From Leisingera aquaemixtae (GTDB lineage: Bacteria > Pseudomonadota > Alphaproteobacteria > Rhodobacterales > Rhodobacteraceae), in contig NZ_CYSR01000020.1 of NCBI RefSeq assembly GCF_001458395.1, forward strand, positions 1 to 64,000: a stretch of DNA of 64,000 nt. The letters run 5' to 3'. This document shows, one piece after another, positions 51,238-59,447 of the stretch. Every line of letters begins with the position of its first letter. Within the stretch, counting starts at the first letter, position 1. Both the position numbers and the translations under genes were made by a program. The notes under the pieces are model-generated. The model had not been told where the DNA came from. It saw nothing but the letters and a program-made list of their open reading frames with translations, and did not search any database.

Positions 51238-51993
51238 TCACAGCTTGCCCGGCAGGCTCAGATCGCCGGAAGCCACATCGAACACATCGGTGACACACAG
51301 CAGCGGCGCGTGGATATCCGCGTTCACCCGCAAGGCCGCCGTCACCCCGTCATAGGCCGCGCCCTCCAGCGCCACCTCCCGGCCAAAGGCCGCTGTCACC
51401 GCAATCTCCGGCCCGTCGAACACCGGCGAGAATCCGGGGCTGTCGAGGAAGATCGGGAACCCGGGCCAGGTCGCAGGCAGCTGCGGCGTCTCGCCTTCCG
51501 GAATGTCGCGCACCGCCAGCGCGCCAGGGCCGCAGGCTTCAGCCGGGGCCAGCACCACCCAATGGCTGTGCCAGACCACCCCGTCATTGGCCGGGTCGCC
51601 GTCCTGGTTCTCGTCATACAGGGGCGTGTCGTCGAAATCCGGGTGGCTGGTCGCCGCCAGCGCCAGAATGCCGGTGCCGCCCTCGAACCCGACTGCAGAC
51701 GGGTCCAGCGAGGTCGGCCAGACATAAGACAGCACCCCTGCCCCGCCCACGGCGCCCGTTGCCTCCGGCACCTCGGCGCCTGCGGTCCCGTTGGTGGTCA
51801 TGTGAAAGGTCACCAGGTTGCCCTTGCGGTGCGCATGTGCCGCCAGAATGTCAAAAGCCGCCCGCGTCCCGTCCGCCGATGCCGCCGACAGCACAGCGCC
51901 GTCCTGATCCGCCGCGCGGCCGTGGCCCTCATCTGCCAAAGCTGCGCTAGCTGCCAGCATCAGCGCCGCGCCCGAAATAAGTGAAATCCGCAT
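51238..51993 (-). CDS. Exported protein of unknown function with Ca-loop-like motif
   Basis: A 251-residue protein with a signal peptide (MRISLISGAALMLAASAALA, cleavage near residue 20). I do not recognise the family. The mature protein looks beta-rich and holds an acidic loop DENQDGDPANDG similar to Ca2+-binding DxNxDG loops, then VVWHSHWVVL and several His. Two Cys (one in EACGPGALA, one in LLCVTDVF) could form a disulfide in the periplasm. The upstream gap contains a 15-bp direct repeat. It is followed by the TlpA-like gene, perhaps as an operon. Confidence 0.65.
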   Translation of the reverse strand: MRISLISGAALMLAASAALADEGHGRAADQDGAVLSAASADGTRAAFDILAAHAHRKGNLVTFHMTTNGTAGAEVPEATGAVGGAGVLSYVWPTSLDPSAVGFEGGTGILALAATSHPDFDDTPLYDENQDGDPANDGVVWHSHWVVLAPAEACGPGALAVRDIPEGETPQLPATWPGFPIFLDSPGFSPVFDGPEIAVTAAFGREVALEGAAYDGVTAALRVNADIHAPLLCVTDVFDVASGDLSLPGKL

Positions 51994-52033
51994 TGCAGTG
52001 TCTCCGTTATGTCCTTCGTGATGCTCCTTGTAG

Positions 52034-52077
52034 TTTCGAGTCGCTATCCTTTGCAAGAATTATTTCGACTCGCTACC
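52034..52077. repeat. 15-bp direct repeat upstream of the exported protein
   Basis: TTTCGAGTCGCTATC at 52034-52048 and TTTCGACTCGCTACC at 52063-52077 match at 13 of 15 positions and start 29 bp apart. They lie 41 bp upstream of the start at 51993, suggesting a regulator site. Confidence 0.5.
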
Positions 52078-52186
52078 TTCAGGCCCGCACCACGCCCGCA
52101 GCCGGGCAGGCACACAGAAACTACCGCCGTGCGCCACCGCACGGCGGAGCTGTCAGATCATCCCGGAAATACGGCGCAGGCGGCGC

Positions 52187-52519
52187 TTACGCCCCAGGCG
52201 CCTTGTAGGCGCCGGCAATGCCGCTGGCCTTCTTCTGCATCTCGAGGAATTCGTCCGCGGTAAAGGCCCGCACGGTCCTGAGGTTGCTGACCGCACCGCT
52301 GGCGCCCACCGCCAGCAAGCCCGCCAGCAGGGCCGACACATCGTCAATGTTCACATGGATGGCAAAATCGCTGTCCCCCGTGGTCAGGAAAAAGCTTTCC
52401 TGGGTGCCGCCCGCCGCTTCGACCAAAGCACGGGACGCAGCTTCGCGGTCGCTGGGGCGATCAACCATCGCCTTCATGGCAGAGGCGGTATAACAACCGG
52501 TCACGATAAATCTTGGCAT
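52187..52519 (-). CDS. GYD-domain protein
   Basis: A 110-residue protein of the small GYD family (named for a conserved Gly-Tyr-Asp). Its N-terminal strand is RFIVTGCYTASAMKAMV, followed by a helix (ASRALVEAAGGT), then ESFFLTTGDSDFAIHVNIDD, consistent with a ferredoxin-like dimeric fold. No function is established for the family. Start 52519 is preceded by GGGAGAG. It stands alone between the exported protein gene and the Lrp gene. Confidence 0.75.
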   Translation of the reverse strand: MPRFIVTGCYTASAMKAMVDRPSDREAASRALVEAAGGTQESFFLTTGDSDFAIHVNIDDVSALLAGLLAVGASGAVSNLRTVRAFTADEFLEMQKKASGIAGAYKAPGA

Positions 52520-52668
52520 TCTGACTCTCCCTTGGGGTAAAAGGCGAGCCGTTTTCGGGCACGATGCCGGATCGTCCGGCCCGCATCCCCCCAAGCTGCC
52601 ATGATACCACAAGACGGGGCCGTTTGGCATGCCAAACCGGGCAGCGGGCCGGCGCCTGCCCCTGCCGG

Positions 52669-53127
52669 TCAGGAGGCGGGCGGGAACACGGCTGTTTTCT
52701 TGACCGTGCCGTACACGAAACTGGTGTCGATCGAGGCGATGCCGCCGATCGGGTGTATGCGGTTGCGGATGAAGCTTTCATAGGCTTCCAGGTCCGGCAC
52801 CAGCACCCGCAGCTGGTAATCCATCGCCCCAGTCAGCACATGGCACTCCAGCACCTCGTCCATCCGCCGCACGCGGCCTTCAAAGGACTGCACGTCGGTT
52901 TCATTGTGCCGCTCCAGCCGGATCCGAACAAACACGGTGATCGCCAGGCCATAGGCCGTGGCGTCCACATCGGCGCTGTAGCCGCGGATCACCCCGCTCG
53001 CCTCCAGGTTCCGCACCCGGCGCAGGCAGGGCGAGGGCGACAGGTTCACCGCCTCGGCCAGATCCTGATTGGTCATCCGCCCGTCGCGCTGCAAGGCGCG
53101 GATGATCTGTCTGTCTTTGCTGTCCAT
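52669..53127 (-). CDS. mdeR: Lrp/AsnC-family regulator, putative MdeR
   Basis: A 152-residue Lrp-type regulator: HTH in residues about 2-55 (DSKDRQIIRALQRDGRMTNQDLAEAVNLSPSPCLRRVRNLE) and a RAM effector domain (ECHVLTGAMDYQLRVLVPDLEAYESF). It is divergent from methionine gamma-lyase. In Pseudomonas putida the same arrangement holds, with MdeR activating mdeAB. A TTGGCA-N5-TGCCAA palindrome just upstream is a candidate binding site. The gene name rests on that context. Confidence 0.85.
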   Translation of the reverse strand: MDSKDRQIIRALQRDGRMTNQDLAEAVNLSPSPCLRRVRNLEASGVIRGYSADVDATAYGLAITVFVRIRLERHNETDVQSFEGRVRRMDEVLECHVLTGAMDYQLRVLVPDLEAYESFIRNRIHPIGGIASIDTSFVYGTVKKTAVFPPAS

Positions 53128-53138
53128 GCGGTCCCCGA

Positions 53139-53184
53139 TTGGCAGATTATGCCAAAATCTACTCACATGCTGGCATAATTGGCA
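53139..53184. promoter_or_regulatory. TTGGCA repeats, putative MdeR operator
   Basis: TTGGCA-N5-TGCCAA at 53139-53155 is a perfect inverted repeat. Further TGGCA copies at 53171-53175 and TTGGCA at 53179-53184 lie in the same 113-bp divergent gap. Multiple spaced half-sites are usual for Lrp-family regulators. Confidence 0.55.
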
Positions 53185-53240
53185 ATCCATCACTCTCCGG
53201 GCAGGCGCAATATGGCAGCAACACAGATCAGGAGCCCGAC

Positions 53241-54443
53241 ATGAAACGTTCCGCAGGATTTGCCACCCGCGCCATTCACCACGCCTACAACCCGCAGGAC
53301 CACGACGGGGCGCTGACCCCGCCGCTGCACCTGACATCGACCTTCACGTTTGAGACCGCCGAAGCCGGCGGCGAGATGTTCGCGGGCGAGCGTCAGGGCC
53401 ATATCTACAGCCGCATCTCCAACCCCACCTGCGACCTGCTGGAACAGCGCATCGCGGTGCTGGAAGGCGCAGAGGCGGGCCTGGCCCTGTCCAGCGGCAT
53501 GGGCGCGATCACCGCGGTTCTATGGACGCTGCTGTCGCCCGGCGACGAGGTGATCGTCGACAAGACGCTCTACGGCTGCACCTTCGCCTTCATGCGCCAC
53601 GGCCTGGCGAAATGGGGCGTCACCATCACCCATGTCGACATGACCGACCCGGAAAACCTGCGCGCCGCGGTGTCGGAGAAAACCCGCGTGGTCTATTTCG
53701 AGACTCCGGCCAACCCCAACATGCGGCTGGTCGACATTGCCGCCAGCTCTGAGATCGCCCATGCGGCGGGCGCCACGGTGGTGGTCGACAACACCTATGC
53801 CACCCCCTACCTGACCCGCCCGATCGAACACGGCGCCGACATCGTGCTGCACTCCGCCACCAAGTATCTGGGCGGCCACGGCGATGTGGTGGCCGGTCTG
53901 GTCGCGGGCACCGCCGAGCAGATCGCCGAGATCCGCCTGGTTGGCATGAAGGACATGACCGGCGCGGTGATGGCGCCCTTCAACGCGATGCTGATCCTGC
54001 GCGGCATCAAGACGCTGAACCTGCGGATGGACCGCCACTGCGCCACCGCCCGCACCGTCGCCGCCTATCTTGAGGCGCACCCCGCCGTCGGCGCGGTGTA
54101 TTTCCCGGGCCTCGACAGCTTTGAACAGCACGGTATCGCGGAACGCCAGATGGACCAGCCCGGCGCCATGATCGCCTTCGAAGCCAAGGGCGGCCTGGCC
54201 GGCGGCATTGCCTTCATGAACCGGCTGGAGATGATCCAGCGCGCGGTGTCGCTGGGCGACGCCGAAACCCTGATCCAGCACCCGGCGTCGATGACCCACT
54301 CCACCTACACGCCTGAGGAACGCGCCGAGCACGGCATCAGCGACGGCCTCATCCGCCTGTCGGTCGGGCTGGAAGACGCCGAAGACATCATCGCCGACCT
54401 GGAGCAGGCCCTGGCCCCCGCCGCCCTGCAGGCCGCCGAGTAA
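53241..54443 (+). CDS. megL: L-methionine gamma-lyase
   Basis: A 400-residue Cys/Met-metabolism PLP enzyme. The Schiff-base Lys is in HSATKYLGGHGD (K208), and the Cys typical of methionine gamma-lyases (C116 in P. putida) is present in LYGCTFAF (C113), which argues against cystathionine gamma-lyase. Much of the sequence (RMDRHCATARTVAAYLEAHP, SLGDAETLIQHPASMTHSTY) closely follows P. putida MdeA. It splits methionine to methanethiol, ammonia and 2-ketobutyrate; the next gene product can oxidise the last. AGGAG precedes ATG 53241. Confidence 0.93.
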   Translation: MKRSAGFATRAIHHAYNPQDHDGALTPPLHLTSTFTFETAEAGGEMFAGERQGHIYSRISNPTCDLLEQRIAVLEGAEAGLALSSGMGAITAVLWTLLSPGDEVIVDKTLYGCTFAFMRHGLAKWGVTITHVDMTDPENLRAAVSEKTRVVYFETPANPNMRLVDIAASSEIAHAAGATVVVDNTYATPYLTRPIEHGADIVLHSATKYLGGHGDVVAGLVAGTAEQIAEIRLVGMKDMTGAVMAPFNAMLILRGIKTLNLRMDRHCATARTVAAYLEAHPAVGAVYFPGLDSFEQHGIAERQMDQPGAMIAFEAKGGLAGGIAFMNRLEMIQRAVSLGDAETLIQHPASMTHSTYTPEERAEHGISDGLIRLSVGLEDAEDIIADLEQALAPAALQAAE

Positions 54444-54465
54444 ACCGCCCCTCAAGGAGACCGCC

Positions 54466-56862
54466 ATGCGCCCCGATCCCGCCCATCTGAAGACCATCGA
54501 ACAGCGGCTCTTGTGGCTGTCGCACTGGATGGTCCACCACGCCAACCACATCCGGCCCAAGGCGGACGGGATCAAGGTGGGCGGGCATCAGGCATCCTCG
54601 GCCTCGATGGTCTCGATCATGACGGCGCTCTATTTCACCGCCCTGCGGCCCGAGGACCGGGTGGCGGTGAAACCCCACGCCGCCCCTGTCTTTCACGCCC
54701 TGCAGTACCTGATGGGCAACCAGACCCGGGAGAAGATGGAGAACTTCCGCGGCTTCGGCGGGGTGCAAAGCTACCCCAGCCGCACCAAGGACACCTGCGA
54801 CGTGGATTTCTCCACCGGCTCGGTCGGGCTGGGGGTGGCGATCACCTCCTTCGCCTCGCTGATCCAGGACTACATCACCGCCAAAGGCTGGGGCGCTGAC
54901 GCCCCGATGGGCCGCATGGTCGCCCTCGTTGGCGACGCCGAACTGGATGAGGGCAACATCTACGAGGCCCTGCAGGAAGGCTGGAAGAACGATCTGCGCA
55001 ATTGCTGGTGGATCATCGACTACAACCGCCAGTCACTCGACGGCATCGTCCGCGAGGGCCTGTTCGAGCGGATCGAGAAGATCTTCGACGCCTTCGGCTG
55101 GGACGTGGTGCGGGTGAAATACGGCGTCCTGCAGCGCGCCGCCTTTGCCGAACCCGGCGGAGACAAGCTGCGCGGCTGGATCGACGCCTGCCCGAACCAG
55201 GACTATTCCGCCCTCACCTTCATGGGCGGCGCGGTCTGGCGCCAGCGCCTGCTCGACGACCTCGGCGATCAGGGCGACGTCACCGCCCTGATCGAACGCC
55301 GCAGCGATGCCCAGCTGGCGGCGCTGATGGAAAACCTCGGCGGCAACTGCGTGGAGACGATGGCCGAAACCTTCGACGCCATCACCCACGACCGCCCGGT
55401 CTGCTTCCTGGCCTATACGGTCAAGGGCTGGGGCACGCCGATTGCGGGCCACAAGGACAACCACGGCGGCCTGATGAATTCCGCCCAGTTCGCCCAGTGG
55501 CAGGCGCATATGGGTGTGCCCGAGGGCCAGGAGTGGGATCCCCTCGCCACCGTCCAGGACCCGGAAGGCCTGCGCCAGTTCCTCTCCGAAGTCCCCTTCT
55601 TTGCCCAAGGCACCCGCCGCTATGCCGACGCCCGCCTTCCGGTGCCCGAAATCGCCGCTCCTACCGGCCGCGAGATTTCGACCCAGATGGCCTTCGGCAA
55701 GATCCTCGACAATCTGTCCAAGGGAAGCAGCGACCTGGCCGACCGCATCGTCACAACCTCGCCGGACGTGACCGGCACCACCAATCTCGGGCCCTGGGTG
55801 AACCGGCGCAAGCTGTTCTCCCGCACCGCCCAGGCCGATGCCTTCATCGAGCACCGCATCCCCTCCACCGCGAAATGGGAATTCACGCCGGAGGGCCAGC
55901 ATATCGAGTTGGGCATCGCCGAGATGAACCTGATGCTGCTCTTGGGCGCGGCCGGCCTGTCGCATTCTCTGTTCGGCAAGCGGCTGATCCCCATCGGCAC
56001 CGTCTACGACCCCTTCGTCAGCCGCGGCCTCGATGCGCTGAACTACGCCTGCTACCAGGACGCGCGCTTCATCCTCGCGGGCACGCCGTCAGGCGTCACC
56101 CTGGCCCCCGAGGGCGGCGCGCACCAGTCCATCGGCACCCCGCTGATCGGCATGTCGCAGGACGGCCTGGCCGCCTTTGAACCCGCCTTCGCGGATGAGC
56201 TGGCGGTGATCATGCAATGGGCCTTCGACTATGTGCAGCGCGACGGCGAGGGCGACCCGGACGAGCGCACCTGGCTGCGCGACGAGACCGGCGGCTCGGT
56301 CTATCTGCGCCTCACCACCAACCCGGTGGAACAGCCCGGCAAACGGGCGGATGACGGCTTCCGCCAGGGCACCATCGACGGCGCCTACTGGCTGCGCCCG
56401 CCGGGGCCGAACTGCGAGGTGGTGATTGCCTACCAGGGTGCCGTCGCGCCCGAGGCGATCAAGGCCGCAGGCATGATTGCCGAAGAACGCCGCGACATTG
56501 GCGTGCTGGCAGTGACCTCTGCCGACCGGCTGAACTCCGGCTGGACCGCCGCCCAGCGGGCGCGCTCGCGCGGCAACGCCGCGGCGCAGTCCCATGCCGA
56601 AACCCTGATGGGTGCCCTGCCGCCGCACTGCAAGCTGATCACCGTGATCGACGGCCACCCCGCCACCCTGTCCTGGCTGGGCTCGGTCGCAGGCCATCAG
56701 ACCATTCCGATGGGGGTGGAGCATTTCGGCCAGACCGGCACCATCGGCGACCTCTACCGCCACCACGGCATCGACGCCGCCGCCATCGTCGAAAAGGTGA
56801 ATGGCCTCACCGCGGGCAAGCGGGCCGCCCGCGGCGCCTTTGCCGCGATGGCGCGCAGCTGA
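54466..56862 (+). CDS. mdeB: Homodimeric pyruvate-dehydrogenase-E1-like enzyme, putative 2-ketobutyrate dehydrogenase (MdeB)
   Basis: A 798-residue thiamine-diphosphate enzyme of the AceE type. The ThDP motif runs from LVGDAELDEGN (about 155-164) to IIDYNRQS (N187), and the second-domain segment IELGIAEMNLM carries the conserved Glu that activates the cofactor. It is shorter than the usual AceE of about 890 residues. Placed 22 bp after methionine gamma-lyase, it matches P. putida MdeB, which prefers 2-ketobutyrate. No E2/E3 genes are in the window, so it must use those of another complex. Confidence 0.87.
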   Translation: MRPDPAHLKTIEQRLLWLSHWMVHHANHIRPKADGIKVGGHQASSASMVSIMTALYFTALRPEDRVAVKPHAAPVFHALQYLMGNQTREKMENFRGFGGVQSYPSRTKDTCDVDFSTGSVGLGVAITSFASLIQDYITAKGWGADAPMGRMVALVGDAELDEGNIYEALQEGWKNDLRNCWWIIDYNRQSLDGIVREGLFERIEKIFDAFGWDVVRVKYGVLQRAAFAEPGGDKLRGWIDACPNQDYSALTFMGGAVWRQRLLDDLGDQGDVTALIERRSDAQLAALMENLGGNCVETMAETFDAITHDRPVCFLAYTVKGWGTPIAGHKDNHGGLMNSAQFAQWQAHMGVPEGQEWDPLATVQDPEGLRQFLSEVPFFAQGTRRYADARLPVPEIAAPTGREISTQMAFGKILDNLSKGSSDLADRIVTTSPDVTGTTNLGPWVNRRKLFSRTAQADAFIEHRIPSTAKWEFTPEGQHIELGIAEMNLMLLLGAAGLSHSLFGKRLIPIGTVYDPFVSRGLDALNYACYQDARFILAGTPSGVTLAPEGGAHQSIGTPLIGMSQDGLAAFEPAFADELAVIMQWAFDYVQRDGEGDPDERTWLRDETGGSVYLRLTTNPVEQPGKRADDGFRQGTIDGAYWLRPPGPNCEVVIAYQGAVAPEAIKAAGMIAEERRDIGVLAVTSADRLNSGWTAAQRARSRGNAAAQSHAETLMGALPPHCKLITVIDGHPATLSWLGSVAGHQTIPMGVEHFGQTGTIGDLYRHHGIDAAAIVEKVNGLTAGKRAARGAFAAMARS

Positions 56863-56867
56863 GGCCT

Positions 56868-56895
56868 GAAAAAAGCGGGGGCCATCTGCCCCCGC
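56868..56895 (-). terminator. Terminator at the end of the pxp operon (minus strand)
   Basis: An 8-bp stem (GCGGGGGC at 56875-56882 with GCCCCCGC at 56888-56895, CATCT loop) is followed on the minus strand by six or more T. It lies between the convergent mdeB and pxpA stops and may also stop mdeB transcripts. Confidence 0.8.
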
Positions 56896-56904
56896 CCCAC
56901 GCTT

Positions 56905-57678
56905 TTACAGAACCGCGCCGCTGAACTGCGCCAGCCCGACGCCGCTGTCCTGCAGCGCGCGGCGCACATCGGCGGCAATGGCCACCGCGGCCGGGGTGTC
57001 GCCATGCAGGCAGATGGTGTCGATCCGCGCCGGGATGCGCTTGCCGCTGGCGGTGATGATGGCGCCCTCGCGCACCATCTCGACCATCCGCCGCCCGGCC
57101 TCTGCCGGATCATGGATCACCGCGCCGGGCAGGCTGCGGTCTACCAGCGTCGCATCGTCGTTATAGGCACGGTCGGCAAAGATCTCGCAGGCGGTCTTGC
57201 AGCCCAGCTCCTGCGCGGCCTGCTGCTGCGCGGTGCCCGCCAGCACCATCACGATGATCTCCGGGTCCACCGACAGCGCCGCCTGATAGCAGGCCCGCGC
57301 CATCGCCAGATCTTCCGAGGCCATATTGGCCAGCGCCCCGTGCAGCTTCAGATGCCGCACCGCGCCGCCCGCCGCGCGCGCCATCGCCTGCGCCGCGCCC
57401 AGCTGGTAGCGCACCATGTTGCCCAGCGTCTCATGCGGCACCGACATCCGGCGGCGACCAAAGCCCTGCAGGTCGGGAAAACCGGGATGCGCGCCGATGC
57501 CGGTGCCCTTGGCCACCGCGTGTTTCATCGTCGCCGCCATCACATCCGGGTCGCCCGCGTGATAACCGCAGGCGATATTGGCCGAGGTCACGATATCCAG
57601 CAGCCCGGCATCATCGCCGAGGCTCCAGGCGCCAAAGCTTTCGCCCATATCGGCATTCAGATCGACAGTTCGGGTCAT
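56905..57678 (-). CDS. pxpA: 5-oxoprolinase subunit A (LamB/YcsF family)
   Basis: A 257-residue protein with family signatures VDLNADMGESFG at the N terminus, SANIACGYHAGDP, GAHPGFPDLQGFGRR, LKLHGALANMA and CEIFADRAYNDDATLVDRSLPGAVI. PxpA works with PxpB and PxpC as the prokaryotic ATP-dependent 5-oxoprolinase that opens pyroglutamate to glutamate. Last gene of the minus-strand TRAP-pxpBCA operon, nine bases after pxpC. Confidence 0.93.
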   Translation of the reverse strand: MTRTVDLNADMGESFGAWSLGDDAGLLDIVTSANIACGYHAGDPDVMAATMKHAVAKGTGIGAHPGFPDLQGFGRRRMSVPHETLGNMVRYQLGAAQAMARAAGGAVRHLKLHGALANMASEDLAMARACYQAALSVDPEIIVMVLAGTAQQQAAQELGCKTACEIFADRAYNDDATLVDRSLPGAVIHDPAEAGRRMVEMVREGAIITASGKRIPARIDTICLHGDTPAAVAIAADVRRALQDSGVGLAQFSGAVL

Positions 57679-57687
57679 GTCATCTCC

Positions 57688-58704
57688 TCACAAGACATCT
57701 TCTTCACCGGCAATCGCGCCGCTGATCAGCTGATAAGACAGCAGGTTGGACATGCTGCGCGGGTCGCGGATCAGCGGGAAGCACTGGCTCCGCAGGCCCG
57801 CGCGCCGCTCCGCCTCTGCCCGCTCCAGCTCCACCGCCTCCTCCAGCGGGATAAAGCGGAAGCGCAGCTCCGCCCCCGCCGCCGCCTGCGCCAGCAAGGG
57901 CAGGTCGCAAGGAAGCACCGTGCCGATCCGGGGATAGCCGCCGGTGGTCTGGCATTCCGACAGCAGCACATAAGGCGTGCCGTCGCCGGTCACTTGGATG
58001 TCGCCGGGCACGATCACCTCAGACACCACCGTGCGCGCGCCGTCGGGGCGGAAGCCTTCGCCATCGCTCTCCATCGGAACGCCCATCCGGTTGCCGCGCG
58101 CCCCGCGGCGGAAGGCGGTGCCTTCGAACCGCTCCAGCTCCGCCTGCGGGAACAGCGCCGTCTGCAGGCTCGCCACAACCCGCACGGTGCCGCCCTCAAA
58201 CCGGTTCTCCGGCGTCAGCCCCAGCCCGCTGCCTTGGCCGCCGTCCGCGCCGGTCTCCAGCACATCGCCCTGCGCCAGCGCAGCACCAATGCCCGCCGCC
58301 AGATGTGCCGAGCGCGCGCCCAGATGCACCGGCGTCTGAAAGCCGCCGCCGACGTGCAAATAGCCATAGCTGCCGCTGCGTGCCGCGCCGATCGTCAGCC
58401 GCGCCCCCGCGGGCAGCAGGTGGCTGGCGTTCCAGGCCGCGGCGGTGCCGTCGATGCTGGCCCGCATCGGCGCGCCGGTGAGGGCGATGCGCAGATCGCT
58501 GCCCGCCTGGAACTCGCCGCCCAGGCCGGCCATCTCGACCGCCGCCAGTTCCGCCCCCTGCCCCAGCAGCGCCGCACCCTCGGCCAGCGCCAGCCGGTCG
58601 GCAGCACCGCCGCGCGACACCCCGTATTCCAGCCAGCCCGGACGGCCAAGGTCCTGAACCGTCATCCCGGGTCCTGCGCGCAAAATGGTCAGCGAGCCGC
58701 TCAT
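57688..58704 (-). CDS. pxpC: 5-oxoprolinase subunit C (biotin-dependent-carboxyltransferase-like, KipA family)
   Basis: A 338-residue protein with the KipA/PxpC patterns GPGMTVQDLGRPGWLEYGVSRGGAAD near the start, SYGYLHVGGGFQ, and LLSECQTTGGYPRIGTVLPCDLP. It forms the catalytic assembly with PxpB. ATG 58704 overlaps the pxpB stop (ATGA), showing translational coupling of the two subunits. Confidence 0.92.
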   Translation of the reverse strand: MSGSLTILRAGPGMTVQDLGRPGWLEYGVSRGGAADRLALAEGAALLGQGAELAAVEMAGLGGEFQAGSDLRIALTGAPMRASIDGTAAAWNASHLLPAGARLTIGAARSGSYGYLHVGGGFQTPVHLGARSAHLAAGIGAALAQGDVLETGADGGQGSGLGLTPENRFEGGTVRVVASLQTALFPQAELERFEGTAFRRGARGNRMGVPMESDGEGFRPDGARTVVSEVIVPGDIQVTGDGTPYVLLSECQTTGGYPRIGTVLPCDLPLLAQAAAGAELRFRFIPLEEAVELERAEAERRAGLRSQCFPLIRDPRSMSNLLSYQLISGAIAGEEDVL

Positions 58705-59447
58705 GACAGATCCTCCGCCCTGGCGCCGCCCAGCGGATCGCGCCGCAAGCCCTGCAGCTCCTCCGGCGTTATCGCGTTGAATTGCACCTCATCGCCGAGG
58801 CGCAGCAGGAACGGCTCCTCCGCGTCGGGGCGGAACAGGCGCACCGCGGTCTGGCCCGCGTGCATCCAGCCGGTGGGCGTCGCCACCGAAAACAGCACCA
58901 GCTGCCGGATCGCCACCGCCAGCGCGCCCTCGGGAATGCGGGTGGTCAGCTGGCTCTGGCGCGGGATGTCCCAGGCCTCCGGCAGCTCACCCAGATAGGG
59001 CTGGCCGGGGGCAAAACCGATGGTCTGCACCCGCACCCGCGCCGCCGACAAGGAGGCCACCGCCTCCGCCTCGCTCATGCCCGCAGCCGCTGCTGCCTGT
59101 GGCAGCTGCGGCGCCAGCTCGGTGCCGAACACCGCCGGAATGCGCCACAGGCGGCGCTGGCCGGGCAGCGTGGCGGCGTACCAGTCGCGCTGCGCCAGCA
59201 GCCCCTCCAGCCGCGCCCGCAAGCCCGCATGGTCCAGATGCCGCAAATCAAACCGCACATAGGCCGACACCAGCGAGGTCGAGACCTCCTCCACCCCGTC
59301 CCAGCTTCGCGCCGCCAGGGCGGCGCGGAACGCCAGGGCGGCGCGGTTGGCCGGCTCGCTCAGGCGGCTGCCAAAGCTCACCAGCATCCCGTCCACCCCC
59401 ACCGTGCGGATGTCGGGGGCAGGCGGTGCTGCGCGCTCCTCAGCCAT
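58701..59447 (-). CDS. pxpB: 5-oxoprolinase subunit B (KipI/allophanate-hydrolase-subunit-1 family)
   Basis: A 248-residue protein with the family elements GVDGMLVSFGSRLSEPANRAAL near the start, VRVQTIGFAPGQPYLGELPE and RIPEGALAVAIRQLVLFSVATPTGWMHAGQT. It pairs with PxpC. The N-terminal 15 residues (AEERAAPPAPD) are an extension. The start shares a base with the stop of the TRAP large-permease gene, tying enzyme and transporter together. Confidence 0.92.
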   Translation of the reverse strand: MAEERAAPPAPDIRTVGVDGMLVSFGSRLSEPANRAALAFRAALAARSWDGVEEVSTSLVSAYVRFDLRHLDHAGLRARLEGLLAQRDWYAATLPGQRRLWRIPAVFGTELAPQLPQAAAAAGMSEAEAVASLSAARVRVQTIGFAPGQPYLGELPEAWDIPRQSQLTTRIPEGALAVAIRQLVLFSVATPTGWMHAGQTAVRLFRPDAEEPFLLRLGDEVQFNAITPEELQGLRRDPLGGARAEDLS

